NCBI GenBank assembly: GCA_900553295.1
Contig: USCR01000003.1
Location: 1 to 47,323, forward strand
Origin: an uncultured Eubacteriales bacterium
GTDB lineage: Bacteria > Bacillota > Clostridia > Christensenellales > Aristaeellaceae
Length of the DNA stretch: 47,323 bases
Reading direction: 5' to 3'
The position numbers and the translations under genes are program-made. How positions within the stretch are numbered: position 1 is the stretch's first letter; each line of letters opens with the position of its first letter. Below, piece after piece: positions 35,938-43,956 of the stretch. The notes below the pieces were generated by a model. That model worked only from the letters and a program-made list of their open reading frames with translations. It was not told the origin of the DNA and made no database searches.

Positions 35938-36726
35938 TTACAGTAACAACGCTTCCATATAGCGGGCCACGCCGTCGTTTTCATTCACGCCGCAGACCCG
36001 GCCCACCTGACGCTTTACATCCTCCCGGGCATTTCCCATGGCAACGCCCATGCCCGCCCAGGTGAGCATGCTCAGGTCGTTGAGGCTGTCCCCAAAGGCC
36101 ATGAATTCATCCGGGCACAGTCCCCAGCGCTGGGCCAGATATGTCAGGGCATTTCCCTTGGTGGCCCGGAGGGGATTCATTTCCAGAAAATAGGGTTTGG
36201 AGCAGCTCACCGCTGCCACATCCGCAAACTGTTCCCGCGCCCTGGGCAGCAGCTCCGCCACCCGCTCCGGCTCCGCCATAATCAGTATTTTGGGCGTGGG
36301 GCGGTCAATAAATGCGGGCAAATCCTTTACTTCGCTCCCCGTAAGCAGGGAAGCCGCGGCATAGCTCCGCGCCCATTCCTCCGTGCCCGCATAATAGAAA
36401 TGGTCTCCGTAGTAGCATTGGGCATAGCAGCCGGCCTCCTGGGCAAAGCGTGCGCACCGGCGCGCATCCTCGATGCTCAGCAATTCCTGGTGCCACATTT
36501 CTCCCATGGGACCATAAACCTCCGCGCCATTGCAGGCAACGAAAGCGGCCGCGCAGCCAATCTGCTCCACAAAGCCATCCATGCTGGCCTTGGCCCGGCC
36601 ACTGGCCGGAATAATGCGGATTCCCTGATCCGCCACACGGCGCAAGATGCTCACCGTAAAAGGGGTAATTTGCCGCTCATTATTGAGCAGCGTGTCATCC
36701 ATATCAAAGGCAACCGCCCGGATCAT
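35938..36726 (-). CDS. Cof-type HAD phosphatase
   Basis: A 262-residue HAD hydrolase of the Cof/YbjI (type IIB cap) group, which dephosphorylates sugar phosphates or similar metabolites. Motif I is FDMDDTLL (nucleophile D8, acid D10), motif II SGR, and motif IV GDSLNDLSML near the C-terminus. The ATG at 36726 is chosen over longer in-frame starts because AGGAGGGAG lies upstream and the N-terminus then fits the family. First gene of the operon with hprK and glucokinase. Confidence 0.9.
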   Translation of the reverse strand: MIRAVAFDMDDTLLNNERQITPFTVSILRRVADQGIRIIPASGRAKASMDGFVEQIGCAAAFVACNGAEVYGPMGEMWHQELLSIEDARRCARFAQEAGCYAQCYYGDHFYYAGTEEWARSYAAASLLTGSEVKDLPAFIDRPTPKILIMAEPERVAELLPRAREQFADVAAVSCSKPYFLEMNPLRATKGNALTYLAQRWGLCPDEFMAFGDSLNDLSMLTWAGMGVAMGNAREDVKRQVGRVCGVNENDGVARYMEALLL

Positions 36727-36992
36727 GCGTACAATCGCTCCCTCCTGACAATCCAACATGATTATACCAAAAACCGCCACGGCGCGCCACAGAAATTTTT
36801 TCTTTCCAGAGCCATGATTTTCTCCACGGAGACACAAAAAAACAAGCCTCCAGCCCACTTGGGCTGGAGGTCGCGTAAGGAAAAGGTGACCATTCACCTT
36901 CTTCAGGCATTTAATCCGGCAAAACACAGGGGATCCGAATTTGCAGAATGTGCTCGGATACATGCCGCAACCCCTGTTCCATTCCTTTTGCT
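36727..36992 (-). promoter_or_regulatory. Intergenic region with a -10 box for the HAD/hprK operon
   Basis: A perfect minus-strand TATAAT lies at 36766-36761, about 35 bases before the HAD gene; no good -35 box is seen 16-18 bases upstream, so it may need an activator or be weak. The region also holds the terminator of the upstream phosphoribosyltransferase gene. I see no other feature. Confidence 0.5.
36834..36870 (-). terminator. Intrinsic terminator after the phosphoribosyltransferase gene
   Basis: A perfect 10-bp stem (36847-36856 with 36861-36870) followed on the minus strand by CTTG and seven T residues, about 120 bases after the stop codon. Confidence 0.85.
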
Positions 36993-37550
36993 TTAGCCGA
37001 TAATCTCGCCCTTTGCATTGAACAGCGGCAGTTTTTCCAGATAAATCAGATCCTCCCGGTCCTGGGCTTCCCCCTCGGCCAGGATTGCCATGCGGCCCAC
37101 GATCTCGCCCCCGGCCTTGCGCACCAGTTCTTCCAGGGCATGCAGGGACTCCCCGGTGGAGATCACGTCATCCACAATGAGAATACGCTTGCCGCGCATC
37201 ATTTCCGCATCGTCGCCGTCCAGATACAGGTGCTGGGTCGCCGCGGTGGTGATGGACTTGACCTCCACGGAGAACACGTTGCGCATGTACAGCTTCGCGC
37301 CCTTGCGGGCCAGGAACCACTTGTTCTGCCCGGTTTGGCGCGCCATTTCGTATGCCAGGGGGATACCCTTGGACTCCGCGGTAATGATGTAGTCATATGC
37401 CGGTGCGCGCTTCAACAGCTCTGCGGCACAGGCCACCGTCAGCTCCACATCGCCAAAGATCACAAACGCACCGATGTACAGGTCATCGTTAACCTTGCAG
37501 ATTGGCAAACTGCGCTTCAGACCCGCAATGGTCATGGTATGGGACAACAT
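36993..37550 (-). CDS. Purine-type phosphoribosyltransferase (APRT-like)
   Basis: A 185-residue type I phosphoribosyltransferase. The PRPP-binding motif is LIVDDVISTGES (124-135), preceded by the flexible-loop region RKGAKLYMRNV. Length and motif spacing fit the adenine/xanthine phosphoribosyltransferase group used in purine salvage; the base specificity cannot be read from the sequence. The ATG at 37550 follows GGTGGAG; the frame's earlier start at 37583 adds 11 unlikely residues. It has its own promoter and terminator. Confidence 0.8.
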   Translation of the reverse strand: MLSHTMTIAGLKRSLPICKVNDDLYIGAFVIFGDVELTVACAAELLKRAPAYDYIITAESKGIPLAYEMARQTGQNKWFLARKGAKLYMRNVFSVEVKSITTAATQHLYLDGDDAEMMRGKRILIVDDVISTGESLHALEELVRKAGGEIVGRMAILAEGEAQDREDLIYLEKLPLFNAKGEIIG

Positions 37551-37614
37551 CTCTTTTTCTCCACCCTTCGTATGGGATTGCATGTCGGGCCTGTTCGGGC
37601 CTTTTTTACATGTT

Positions 37615-37643
37615 ATTTTACCGCGCAGACCTGGCTATGTCAA
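37615..37643 (-). promoter_or_regulatory. Sigma-A-type promoter of the phosphoribosyltransferase gene
   Basis: Minus-strand TTGACA (37643-37638), 17-base spacer, TAAAAT (37620-37615). The leader of about 55 bases shows no purine riboswitch. Confidence 0.82.
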
Positions 37644-37650
37644 TTGCCAA

Positions 37651-38583
37651 TCAGCGCGTATAGGCAACCTGTCCATGGATCACCGTGTAGCGTACTGCGG
37701 TGGCCAGGCGCAGCGGGCTTCCGTCTAATAAAACCATGTCTGCCTGCCGGCCCGGAGCAAGCCTGCCCCAGCCATCCTCCAGACCCATGGCGCTGGCAGC
37801 ATTGCAGGTAACGGCAGCCATCGCCGCCTTTTCCTCTACCCCATAGCGCAGGCATAGACCCGCGCACAGGGGCAAGTGATGGATCCTGGCTGTGGGATGA
37901 TCCGTGCTCAACGCAACCACGGCGCCCAGCTTCATCAACCGCGCGGCCAGGCTATAGGCGCTTTCCGCGCCCCGCTTGCGGGCCACCCCCACCACCACCG
38001 GCATACCGCTATGGGCAATTTCCTCCGCCAAGGCCGCGGTAGGCGCACGATGCTCCAGGGTAACCGCTCCCCCATAGGCTTGCCACAGTCGGAGTGCCAG
38101 CGCCAGTTCCGCTTCCGTACCGGCTTGCAGCTTTACCCGGCAGCCCTGGGCGCGGGCCTGCATCAAATCATTGCGCAGCTGGCTTTCCGTCTCCCCCTCC
38201 ATGGGCAAAAGAAGTGCCCCGGGCTTGTCCAGCTGTTTCGGGTGGCTGCCCGTCTGCCATAGGGTACACCGGCGCGGCGCAGGCGTGCTCCCCGCAGGGC
38301 AGACCTCCACCACTGTAATTCCCGCAGCCGCCGCCTGCGCAAACGCCGCATCCGCGGGGTCCACACATTGCGGATTTTCTTCTGTCAATCCCACGTGCGT
38401 GTTGGCATCCAGCAGACCGGGCCATACATGCAGTCCCCTTGCATCCAGCACCGTTTCCAATGCCAACGTCGTTGGGTCCACCCGCTTCTCCAGGCGCAAT
38501 ATGCGCCCGTTTTCCACCAGCACATCCCCTTGCCAGGCTTCCCCGGTCATGGGATGAATGATTCCCTGCTCAATTAGCAGCAC
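37651..38583 (-). CDS. Amidohydrolase-like protein with degenerate metal site
   Basis: A protein of about 310 residues with the beta-sandwich and TIM-barrel order of amidohydrolases (VLVENGRI, WPGLLDANTH, TLEHRAPT, LSTDHP, GRLAPGRQADMVLLDG). The first metal motif, normally D-x-H-x-H, reads DANTH (59-63), so its first histidine is replaced by asparagine, and the protein is shorter than the usual 380 residues. It may be inactive or act on an unusual substrate. The start is uncertain: GTG at 38583 with AAGGAG 12 bases upstream fits the family best; ATG at 38616 is the alternative. Confidence 0.68.
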   Translation of the reverse strand: MLLIEQGIIHPMTGEAWQGDVLVENGRILRLEKRVDPTTLALETVLDARGLHVWPGLLDANTHVGLTEENPQCVDPADAAFAQAAAAGITVVEVCPAGSTPAPRRCTLWQTGSHPKQLDKPGALLLPMEGETESQLRNDLMQARAQGCRVKLQAGTEAELALALRLWQAYGGAVTLEHRAPTAALAEEIAHSGMPVVVGVARKRGAESAYSLAARLMKLGAVVALSTDHPTARIHHLPLCAGLCLRYGVEEKAAMAAVTCNAASAMGLEDGWGRLAPGRQADMVLLDGSPLRLATAVRYTVIHGQVAYTR

Positions 38584-38914
38584 AGATCCACAACGCTCCT
38601 TCCATATCAACGCCATGCCTCGGGCTTCAGGCGCCGCTTTTCTGCGCACCTTCCCTGCCTGACACCTCTCGGCCGTGTTTGCCTTTCCCGCTACCTATCG
38701 TCCTGTTCCTACGCAGTTGCATGCCGTAAAAGCAGCGCCCTGCAACGTTTCACACTTCTCCCCCACGCAGGAGAGTAAATGTATTGTAGCACATTCATTT
38801 CCAGAATTTCCAGTGAAAAACAGACCTTTTTCCTTCTACCTTCAAAATGTTACATTTCCAATTATACCAAAGTCTGGCGGTGAGGCATTACCTGCCCCAC
38901 CGCCCTGTTCTCCA
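38584..38914 (-). promoter_or_regulatory. Region between spoIVA and the amidohydrolase gene, with promoter elements
   Basis: A minus-strand extended -10 (TGC then TACAAT, 38788-38783) is a likely promoter for the amidohydrolase gene, with a leader of about 190 bases. A second TATAAT lies near 38865. Between that and spoIVA a GGCGGTG/CACCGCC stem (near 38877-38905) lacks a T run. I see no gene with a ribosome site here. Confidence 0.5.
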
Positions 38915-40402
38915 CTATAGCAGGATGCAAATCATGCCGCCGCTGCCTTCGTTGATAATGCGCGTAAGCGTTTCCTGCACTTTTTGCTGGGCATCCGCCG
39001 GCATGCGCATGAGCTTGTTGGAAAGGCCTTCCCGCACCATATCATGCAGGCTTTTGCCAAAGAAGTTGGTGCTCCAGATTTGCTGGGGATCGTTCTCGAA
39101 TTCCTCCAGCAAATACCGTACCAGCTCCTCGCTTTGTTTTTCCGTGCCCACCACCGGGGTGACTTCGGTCTCGATGTCCACGCGGATCATGTGCAGGGAT
39201 GGCGCGTGCGCCTTGAGCTTCACCCCAAAGCGGCTGCCCTGGCGGACAATCTCCGGTTCCTGCAGGCTCATCTCGCTCATGGCGGGCGTAACCAGACCAT
39301 ATCCTGTTTCGCGTACTGCACGTAGAGCGTCTGCCACATGGTCGTACTCGGCCTTGGCAGCCACAAGCTCCTTCATCAGTGCCAGCAGATGCGCATCTCC
39401 TCGAATCTCCGTACCGCATTCTTCTCCCAGCACCCGATTGAACAGCCCATCCTGAAGCGTTAGGGCAAAGTCGATGCGGCCCTCACCGGGATGCATGCCT
39501 TCCTGGCGCAGGCCAGGCACATATTCCGAGCCTGCAAAGGCCTCCTGGAACACGTCTCCTTCCCGCATTTTGCGGTTCTCCTCCCCGGCAGCACGGACGC
39601 GCTCCATCACGTGGCTTACCAGCCAGTGGCCGGGTTCCAGGGCGTGCAGCCAGGCGGGCACCGTGAAGCGCACCTCCCGCACGGGGAATTCCAGCAGAAT
39701 GCTCTCCAGCACATGCTGGATGTCCTCCAGCCCCATTTCCTTCACATTGAGCAGCATCACCGGCACACCGTGACGGTTCTCCAGATTTTCCCGCAGCTGA
39801 AGCGCCTCCGCTGTGCGCGGGGTGGCGGAGTTGAGCACAATCACAAAGGGTTTACCCATGGCCTTCAGCTCCGAGATGACCCGATCTTCCGCCTCCACAT
39901 AGGCTGAGCGCGGCAGGTCGGCAATGGTACCGTCGGTGGTTACCACCATCCCGATGGTCGCATGGTCGGTAATCACCTTGCGCGTACCGATTTCAGCCGC
40001 CTGCTCAAAGGGAATATCCTGATCCGACCAGGGGGTATGCACCATGCGTGCACCCCCGCCCTCCATGCTGCCCAGGGCGCCCTTGACCAGGTAACCCACG
40101 CTGTCCACCATGCGCACGCGCACCGCGGCGCCCTCCTGTAAAAATACCTGTGCCGCTTCGCTGGGCACAAACTTGGGTTGCGTGGTCATGATGGTCTTTC
40201 CTGACCCGCTTTGCGGCAGTTCATCCAGCAGCCGGTCCCGCTTGGGGCCAGGGGCCATGTGGGGCAAAACCAGCTCCTCCATGAAGCGGGCAATGAAGGT
40301 GCTCTTCCCCGTCCGCACCGGCCCAACGACGCCGATATAGACGTCCCCATCCGTCCGCTCCGCAATGTCCTTGTACAAATGAAAGGATGATCCCTTCTCC
40401 AT
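38915..40402 (-). CDS. spoIVA: Stage IV sporulation protein A
   Basis: SpoIVA is an ATPase that polymerises on the outer forespore membrane and forms the base of the spore coat. The 495-residue protein matches the usual length; it starts MEKGSSFHLYKDIAERTDGD, has Walker A GPVRTGKS (27-34), and ends GGMICILL, close to the conserved C-terminus. The ATG at 40402 lies behind GGAGGG; longer in-frame starts run into the upstream terminator. SpoIVA occurs only in endospore formers, so this is strong evidence for sporulation. Confidence 0.97.
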   Translation of the reverse strand: MEKGSSFHLYKDIAERTDGDVYIGVVGPVRTGKSTFIARFMEELVLPHMAPGPKRDRLLDELPQSGSGKTIMTTQPKFVPSEAAQVFLQEGAAVRVRMVDSVGYLVKGALGSMEGGGARMVHTPWSDQDIPFEQAAEIGTRKVITDHATIGMVVTTDGTIADLPRSAYVEAEDRVISELKAMGKPFVIVLNSATPRTAEALQLRENLENRHGVPVMLLNVKEMGLEDIQHVLESILLEFPVREVRFTVPAWLHALEPGHWLVSHVMERVRAAGEENRKMREGDVFQEAFAGSEYVPGLRQEGMHPGEGRIDFALTLQDGLFNRVLGEECGTEIRGDAHLLALMKELVAAKAEYDHVADALRAVRETGYGLVTPAMSEMSLQEPEIVRQGSRFGVKLKAHAPSLHMIRVDIETEVTPVVGTEKQSEELVRYLLEEFENDPQQIWSTNFFGKSLHDMVREGLSNKLMRMPADAQQKVQETLTRIINEGSGGMICILL

Positions 40403-40430
40403 GGAAGTCCCTCCTTGCTTCGCTTGCCAC

Positions 40431-40459
40431 ATCCTATGGGCCAGAGGGACAAGATAGAA
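40431..40459 (-). promoter_or_regulatory. Possible sigma-E-type promoter of spoIVA
   Basis: Minus-strand CATAGGAT (40438-40431) resembles the sigma-E -10 (CATAnnnT); TTCTATCT (40459-40452) lies 13 bases upstream in the -35 place. No sigma-A promoter is seen here, and spoIVA is sigma-E dependent in Bacillus. Confidence 0.4.
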
Positions 40460-40461
40460 CC

Positions 40462-40499
40462 AAAAAAATAGCGGCAAAGCTGCTTTTCGCAGTTGCCGC
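40462..40499 (-). terminator. Intrinsic terminator after the response regulator gene
   Basis: A stem of 11-12 bp with one bulge (40471-40483 with 40489-40499, loop of about five) followed on the minus strand by TATTTTTTT. It closes the spoIIR-sleB-ypeB-regulator run ahead of spoIVA. Confidence 0.88.
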
Positions 40500-40519
40500 C
40501 GCAATACCTCTTGATTTTC

Positions 40520-41164
40520 TTAAGCCATTTTCAGCCGATAGCCCAGCTTGTACACGGTTTCAATGCAGCTGGAGCCAATTTTCCGCCGCAGCCGCTGGAT
40601 ATGCACATCCACCGTGCGGGTTTCGCCAATGCCCTGGTATCCCCATGCCGTGCGCAGCAGCTGCTCCCGGGACACCGCCGCATCCGGGGACTGCATCAGG
40701 GCTTGCAGCAGTGCAAACTCCTGGGCTGTCAGCGTCAGATCCCGGCCATCCAGGGTAGCATGGCGCTTTTCCACGTCCAGGGAGAGCGCCCCCAGGGTCA
40801 GGGTAGTGTCCGTTACGCGCATGAGTTCGGAAACCGCGTTCACCAGCGCCTTTCCGTCAAAGGGCGAAAGCAGCACCGCGCTGCTGCCCTGATACAGCGC
40901 CTGGAGATGGCTGCTGTTGCTGGCGTCACAGGTCATGAACAGCACCGGCCACCCCTTGGCGGATAAGGTTTTCAGCAGCGTGAAGCTATCCGCCCAGGGC
41001 AGGCGCGCGTTGAGCAGCGTCAGCATCCTGTCCGCGTCCTTCACTTGGGCGAGACCATCCGCAATGGTCGTTGCCCGCATACAATGATGTCCGGCCCGGC
41101 GAAGAATCTCGCACATTTTCTTCCCCAGTTTTTCATCCGGCTCCAAAATCAAAATATCTGCCAT
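40520..41164 (-). CDS. OmpR-type response regulator with degenerate receiver
   Basis: A 214-residue protein with a receiver-like domain (about 1-115) and a winged-helix DNA-binding domain (about 120-212; LTAQEFALLQAL, TVDVHIQRLRRKIG, IETVYKLGYRL). The receiver lacks the phosphorylation site: asparagine (N52, LLNARLP) replaces the aspartate, serine (S100, LLSPFD) replaces the lysine, and the acidic pair near the N-terminus is E8-P-D10. It probably acts without phosphorylation. It follows ypeB by 50 bases with no terminator between, and no histidine kinase is nearby, so a role in spore formation or germination is suggested by context only. Confidence 0.88.
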   Translation of the reverse strand: MADILILEPDEKLGKKMCEILRRAGHHCMRATTIADGLAQVKDADRMLTLLNARLPWADSFTLLKTLSAKGWPVLFMTCDASNSSHLQALYQGSSAVLLSPFDGKALVNAVSELMRVTDTTLTLGALSLDVEKRHATLDGRDLTLTAQEFALLQALMQSPDAAVSREQLLRTAWGYQGIGETRTVDVHIQRLRRKIGSSCIETVYKLGYRLKMA

Positions 41165-41214
41165 GGTCTCACCTCATCCATTCAACGGAAGATCATCCCG
41201 TTTTCATCCTTCGC

Positions 41215-42573
41215 TCAATATTTTTCTCCTTTCTGGGAGATTTTTGCGGTGAGCACCCCTTGTTCGGTATCAATTCGCTTGAGCAATTCCACTTCCTTGC
41301 CCGTGTTTGCATCCAGATAAATCAGATAGGTTCCGTCGCCCTTGTGCACGGTAAACTCATAGCACAGCTGCTCACTGTCCCGATATGGGATCAGGCACAG
41401 CCGGGAAGTCTCCGCCTCCAGCCCAGGGGCCAAATAGGCAGCTGCTTCCTGCACCGTGAGCGCGGGCGCAGAGAGAGTGCGGGTCACGTGGTTCATCCAA
41501 TAGTTATTGGCCTCCATGCCCACCACGTCCCCGGTATCCATGCGCACCTGCACCTTTATCAAATCCGGGTACAGCAATACGCCCTCCTGCTGCGCGGCAA
41601 AATTCAGCACCATTACGCCGCTTTCATATCGCTGCACATGGGTGCAAGCCATATCCCCGAAGCCCTTTTCCTTCAGGAATGCAGATGCCAGCTCCCGGCA
41701 CCGGGACTCATCCAGCGTCTGGGCAAAGCCTGCGGATTCGGGCATCATCCACAGAACCTTCCCGCCCTGGGTGGTGACCTCGAGGTTGAGCTGAAGGCCC
41801 TCCGTCATCACCGTAACGCCCCAGGCAGGCAGCGCGCCGCTGGTTGCCGGGGCGCTCTGGGCGGAGATCACCCGGTCCTCCCCCACAAAGGCCCGGGCAA
41901 TGGCGATGGCCTCGTCCTGGGTCACGGTGCCCTCCGGCAGACCCTTGGGTTCTCCCAGATGACGGGCGTCAGAGAAGGCTCCGTCATAGATCAGCGTGGG
42001 ATACTGCATGCCGTGGTCCTGGTCCCCCAGCGCTTCCAGCGGCCGGCTCTGGGAAGCGCTTACGGCGCTGAACACCCGCTCGCCGGTATATAGCGCCAGC
42101 TGCTGTTCCTGCAAGGACTGCTGCGCCAGGGCCAGTTGCGTCCCCAGCTGGGTACAATCGGTAAGCAGGCTTTCCAGCTGTGCGGTGTCCGATGAGGGAA
42201 GCGCGCCCTGCTCCACCAGCACCGGCAGCAGCGTTCCCGCGTATTCCGCCAGCTGGTTGGCAAAAATCAGCGTGGGCGCCATGGCCTCATGGCTCAGGGG
42301 CAAAAAGGTCAAGTTTCTGCGCACATCGTCGGACAATTGGCTGATTTGTGACAGGAGCCGGGTGCACTGGGCAGCATCTCCGGAAACCAGCACCTTTTCC
42401 AGCGCCAGGGAAAGCGCCTGCATCTGCTCGGTGGTTTCCATGAGCGCGCTTTGATAGATCTCCTCCAGCGCCGCCTCCGCCTGCTGGGCGCGGTTGGACT
42501 CCAGGGCCAGCCCCGCCACGCAGGCAAAGAGCAGCAACCCCAGCAGGATAGGCACAAAATGCTTTTTCATCAT
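41215..42573 (-). CDS. ypeB: Germination protein YpeB
   Basis: YpeB is needed for the cortex-lytic enzyme SleB to be placed and kept stable in the dormant spore. The 452-residue protein has one N-terminal membrane anchor (VPILLGLLLFACVAG), a helical middle part and C-terminal PepSY-like repeats (TQDEAIAIARAFVG, TVQEAAAYLAPGL). It directly follows sleB, as in other spore formers. I prefer the ATG at 42573 (GGGGGAG 12 bases upstream); an in-frame ATG at 42612 would overlap sleB. Confidence 0.92.
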   Translation of the reverse strand: MMKKHFVPILLGLLLFACVAGLALESNRAQQAEAALEEIYQSALMETTEQMQALSLALEKVLVSGDAAQCTRLLSQISQLSDDVRRNLTFLPLSHEAMAPTLIFANQLAEYAGTLLPVLVEQGALPSSDTAQLESLLTDCTQLGTQLALAQQSLQEQQLALYTGERVFSAVSASQSRPLEALGDQDHGMQYPTLIYDGAFSDARHLGEPKGLPEGTVTQDEAIAIARAFVGEDRVISAQSAPATSGALPAWGVTVMTEGLQLNLEVTTQGGKVLWMMPESAGFAQTLDESRCRELASAFLKEKGFGDMACTHVQRYESGVMVLNFAAQQEGVLLYPDLIKVQVRMDTGDVVGMEANNYWMNHVTRTLSAPALTVQEAAAYLAPGLEAETSRLCLIPYRDSEQLCYEFTVHKGDGTYLIYLDANTGKEVELLKRIDTEQGVLTAKISQKGEKY

Positions 42574-42595
42574 GACTTTCTTCTTCTCCCCCGCG

Positions 42596-43252
42596 TCAAA
42601 TGGCAAAGGCATGCTTGCCGATGGTCAGCTGCACCTGCCGGGTCCATATCCAGGAGTTGGTGGCGGTGGAGGGGTTATAATAGTACAGGCAGCCGCCGGT
42701 GGGGTCCCAGCCGTTTAGGGCGTCCCGGGCCGCGCGGATGGAATTTTCCGTGGGCTCCATGTCAAACTGCCCGTCCCACACTGCGTCAAAGGCGCCTGTT
42801 TGGAAAATCACCCCGCTGATGGTATTGGGGAATGCAGGGCTTTTCACCCGGTTCAGCACCACCGCCGCCACGGCCACCTGGCCCACGTAAGGTTCCCCTC
42901 GCGCTTCGCCGCTGACCAGCCGGGCCAGGATGCGCACCTCGCTTTCCTGGTAGGTGGAGGCGGAAACGGTTCCCGTGAGCGTAATGCCCAGCGCCGCCGC
43001 CGTGGAGGGCCCCACCGCGCCATCGGCCTTTAGACCGTTTTTCTCCTGAAACCATACCACCGCATTGTAGGTTTCCTTTCCAAAGACGCCATCCACCGCA
43101 CCGTCGTAATAACCGTATTGTTTGAGCTTTTGCTGTACCAGGGAAACCTGGGAGCCTCGGCTTCCCCAGGCCACCACCGATGCGCTGGCCGACAGCGCCA
43201 GCAGGCTCACCAGCAGCAGGGACAAGACAATCACGCGCAGACTTTTTTTCAT
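42596..43252 (-). CDS. sleB: Spore cortex-lytic enzyme SleB
   Basis: SleB is a lytic transglycosylase that degrades spore cortex peptidoglycan during germination. The 218-residue protein has a signal peptide (about 1-25), a peptidoglycan-binding domain (about 30-90) and the Hydrolase_2/SleB domain with catalytic E116 (VSGEARGE) and LYYYNPSTA. The ATG at 43252 overlaps the TGA of spoIIR as ATGA and has a G-rich ribosome site. The ypeB partner gene follows. Confidence 0.95.
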   Translation of the reverse strand: MKKSLRVIVLSLLLVSLLALSASASVVAWGSRGSQVSLVQQKLKQYGYYDGAVDGVFGKETYNAVVWFQEKNGLKADGAVGPSTAAALGITLTGTVSASTYQESEVRILARLVSGEARGEPYVGQVAVAAVVLNRVKSPAFPNTISGVIFQTGAFDAVWDGQFDMEPTENSIRAARDALNGWDPTGGCLYYYNPSTATNSWIWTRQVQLTIGKHAFAI

Positions 43253-43824
43253 GCAGCCCCCTCCCCGCCAAACCACCGGCACAGCAGCTGCGGCAGCAGC
43301 AGCGTCCAGCGGATTTCTCCCTGTTCCCACAGGGTGGTTCCAGCGTCATCGGGCACCTGTGCGCTGGCAAGGGCCAGTTCCCGGTCCACCAATCCCCACC
43401 AGTTATGCCCCTGTGCCGGGCCCAGGCGTACCATCAGCGCGGGATAAATGCCCGCGGGAAAGGTCAGGCCGTCCAGCTTTCGCTCATCAAAGGCAACCTG
43501 CTCCAGGGACACCGTCACCGGGCCGTGATAGCCTTCCGCCCGGGCCGCTTGCTCCGCGGCAGCCTGCAATGCAGGCAGCATGGTCCGGGTGTTCTCCAGC
43601 ATGGATGCGCTCTCCTTGGCATGCTCCGCATAGGCAGCCTGCACCTCATCCCGTACGCAGAGCTTGATCCGTTGATCCTCCGGCAGATCGCTGGCCGCCA
43701 CCACGTGCAGCCGCAATAAAATTCCCGCCCGCATGGCCATCACCGCCCGGGCCGAATCCAGATCCGCCCCGCCAGCCATCAGCTGCGCCAGGGCGGCCAT
43801 GAGTGCCAAACATCTTCCTAACAT
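43249..43824 (-). CDS. spoIIR: Stage II sporulation protein R, variant
   Basis: SpoIIR is secreted by the forespore and triggers SpoIIGA to process pro-sigma-E in the mother cell. The 191-residue protein has an N-terminal hydrophobic segment, the conserved LRLHVVAASDLPEDQ (37-51) and FPAGIYPALMVRLG (122-135), then GHNWWG (139-144). In Bacillus this last motif continues NWWC and FPPLCF; here the cysteine is glycine and the FPPLC part is missing. Otherwise the match is good. ATG at 43824 follows GGGGGGAG. Coupled to sleB by ATGA. Confidence 0.85.
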   Translation of the reverse strand: MLGRCLALMAALAQLMAGGADLDSARAVMAMRAGILLRLHVVAASDLPEDQRIKLCVRDEVQAAYAEHAKESASMLENTRTMLPALQAAAEQAARAEGYHGPVTVSLEQVAFDERKLDGLTFPAGIYPALMVRLGPAQGHNWWGLVDRELALASAQVPDDAGTTLWEQGEIRWTLLLPQLLCRWFGGEGAA

Positions 43825-43900
43825 ACCGCTCCCCCCTTCGTAAGGGCAGGATGCCCCGGAAAGGAGAAAGCTATACACCCACCCCAGCGCATGGAGGTAC

Positions 43901-43938
43901 AAAAAAACGCCCGGGTTGTCTTGCAACAACCCAGGCGC
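43901..43938 (-). terminator. Intrinsic terminator after thiT
   Basis: An 11-12 bp stem with one mismatch (43908-43919 with 43927-43937, loop of seven) followed on the minus strand by seven T residues, about 20 bases after the thiT stop. Confidence 0.92.
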
Positions 43939-43956
43939 AACGGGGAAAATGCGAAT

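Noticed and set aside
37561..37643. Purine riboswitch before the phosphoribosyltransferase gene
   Set aside because: The leader is only about 55 bases and shows neither the conserved loops nor an alternative terminator.
38675..38850. Small minus-strand frame (about 29 codons) between spoIVA and the amidohydrolase gene
   Set aside because: It has no ribosome site, unremarkable sequence and lies across a promoter -10 box.
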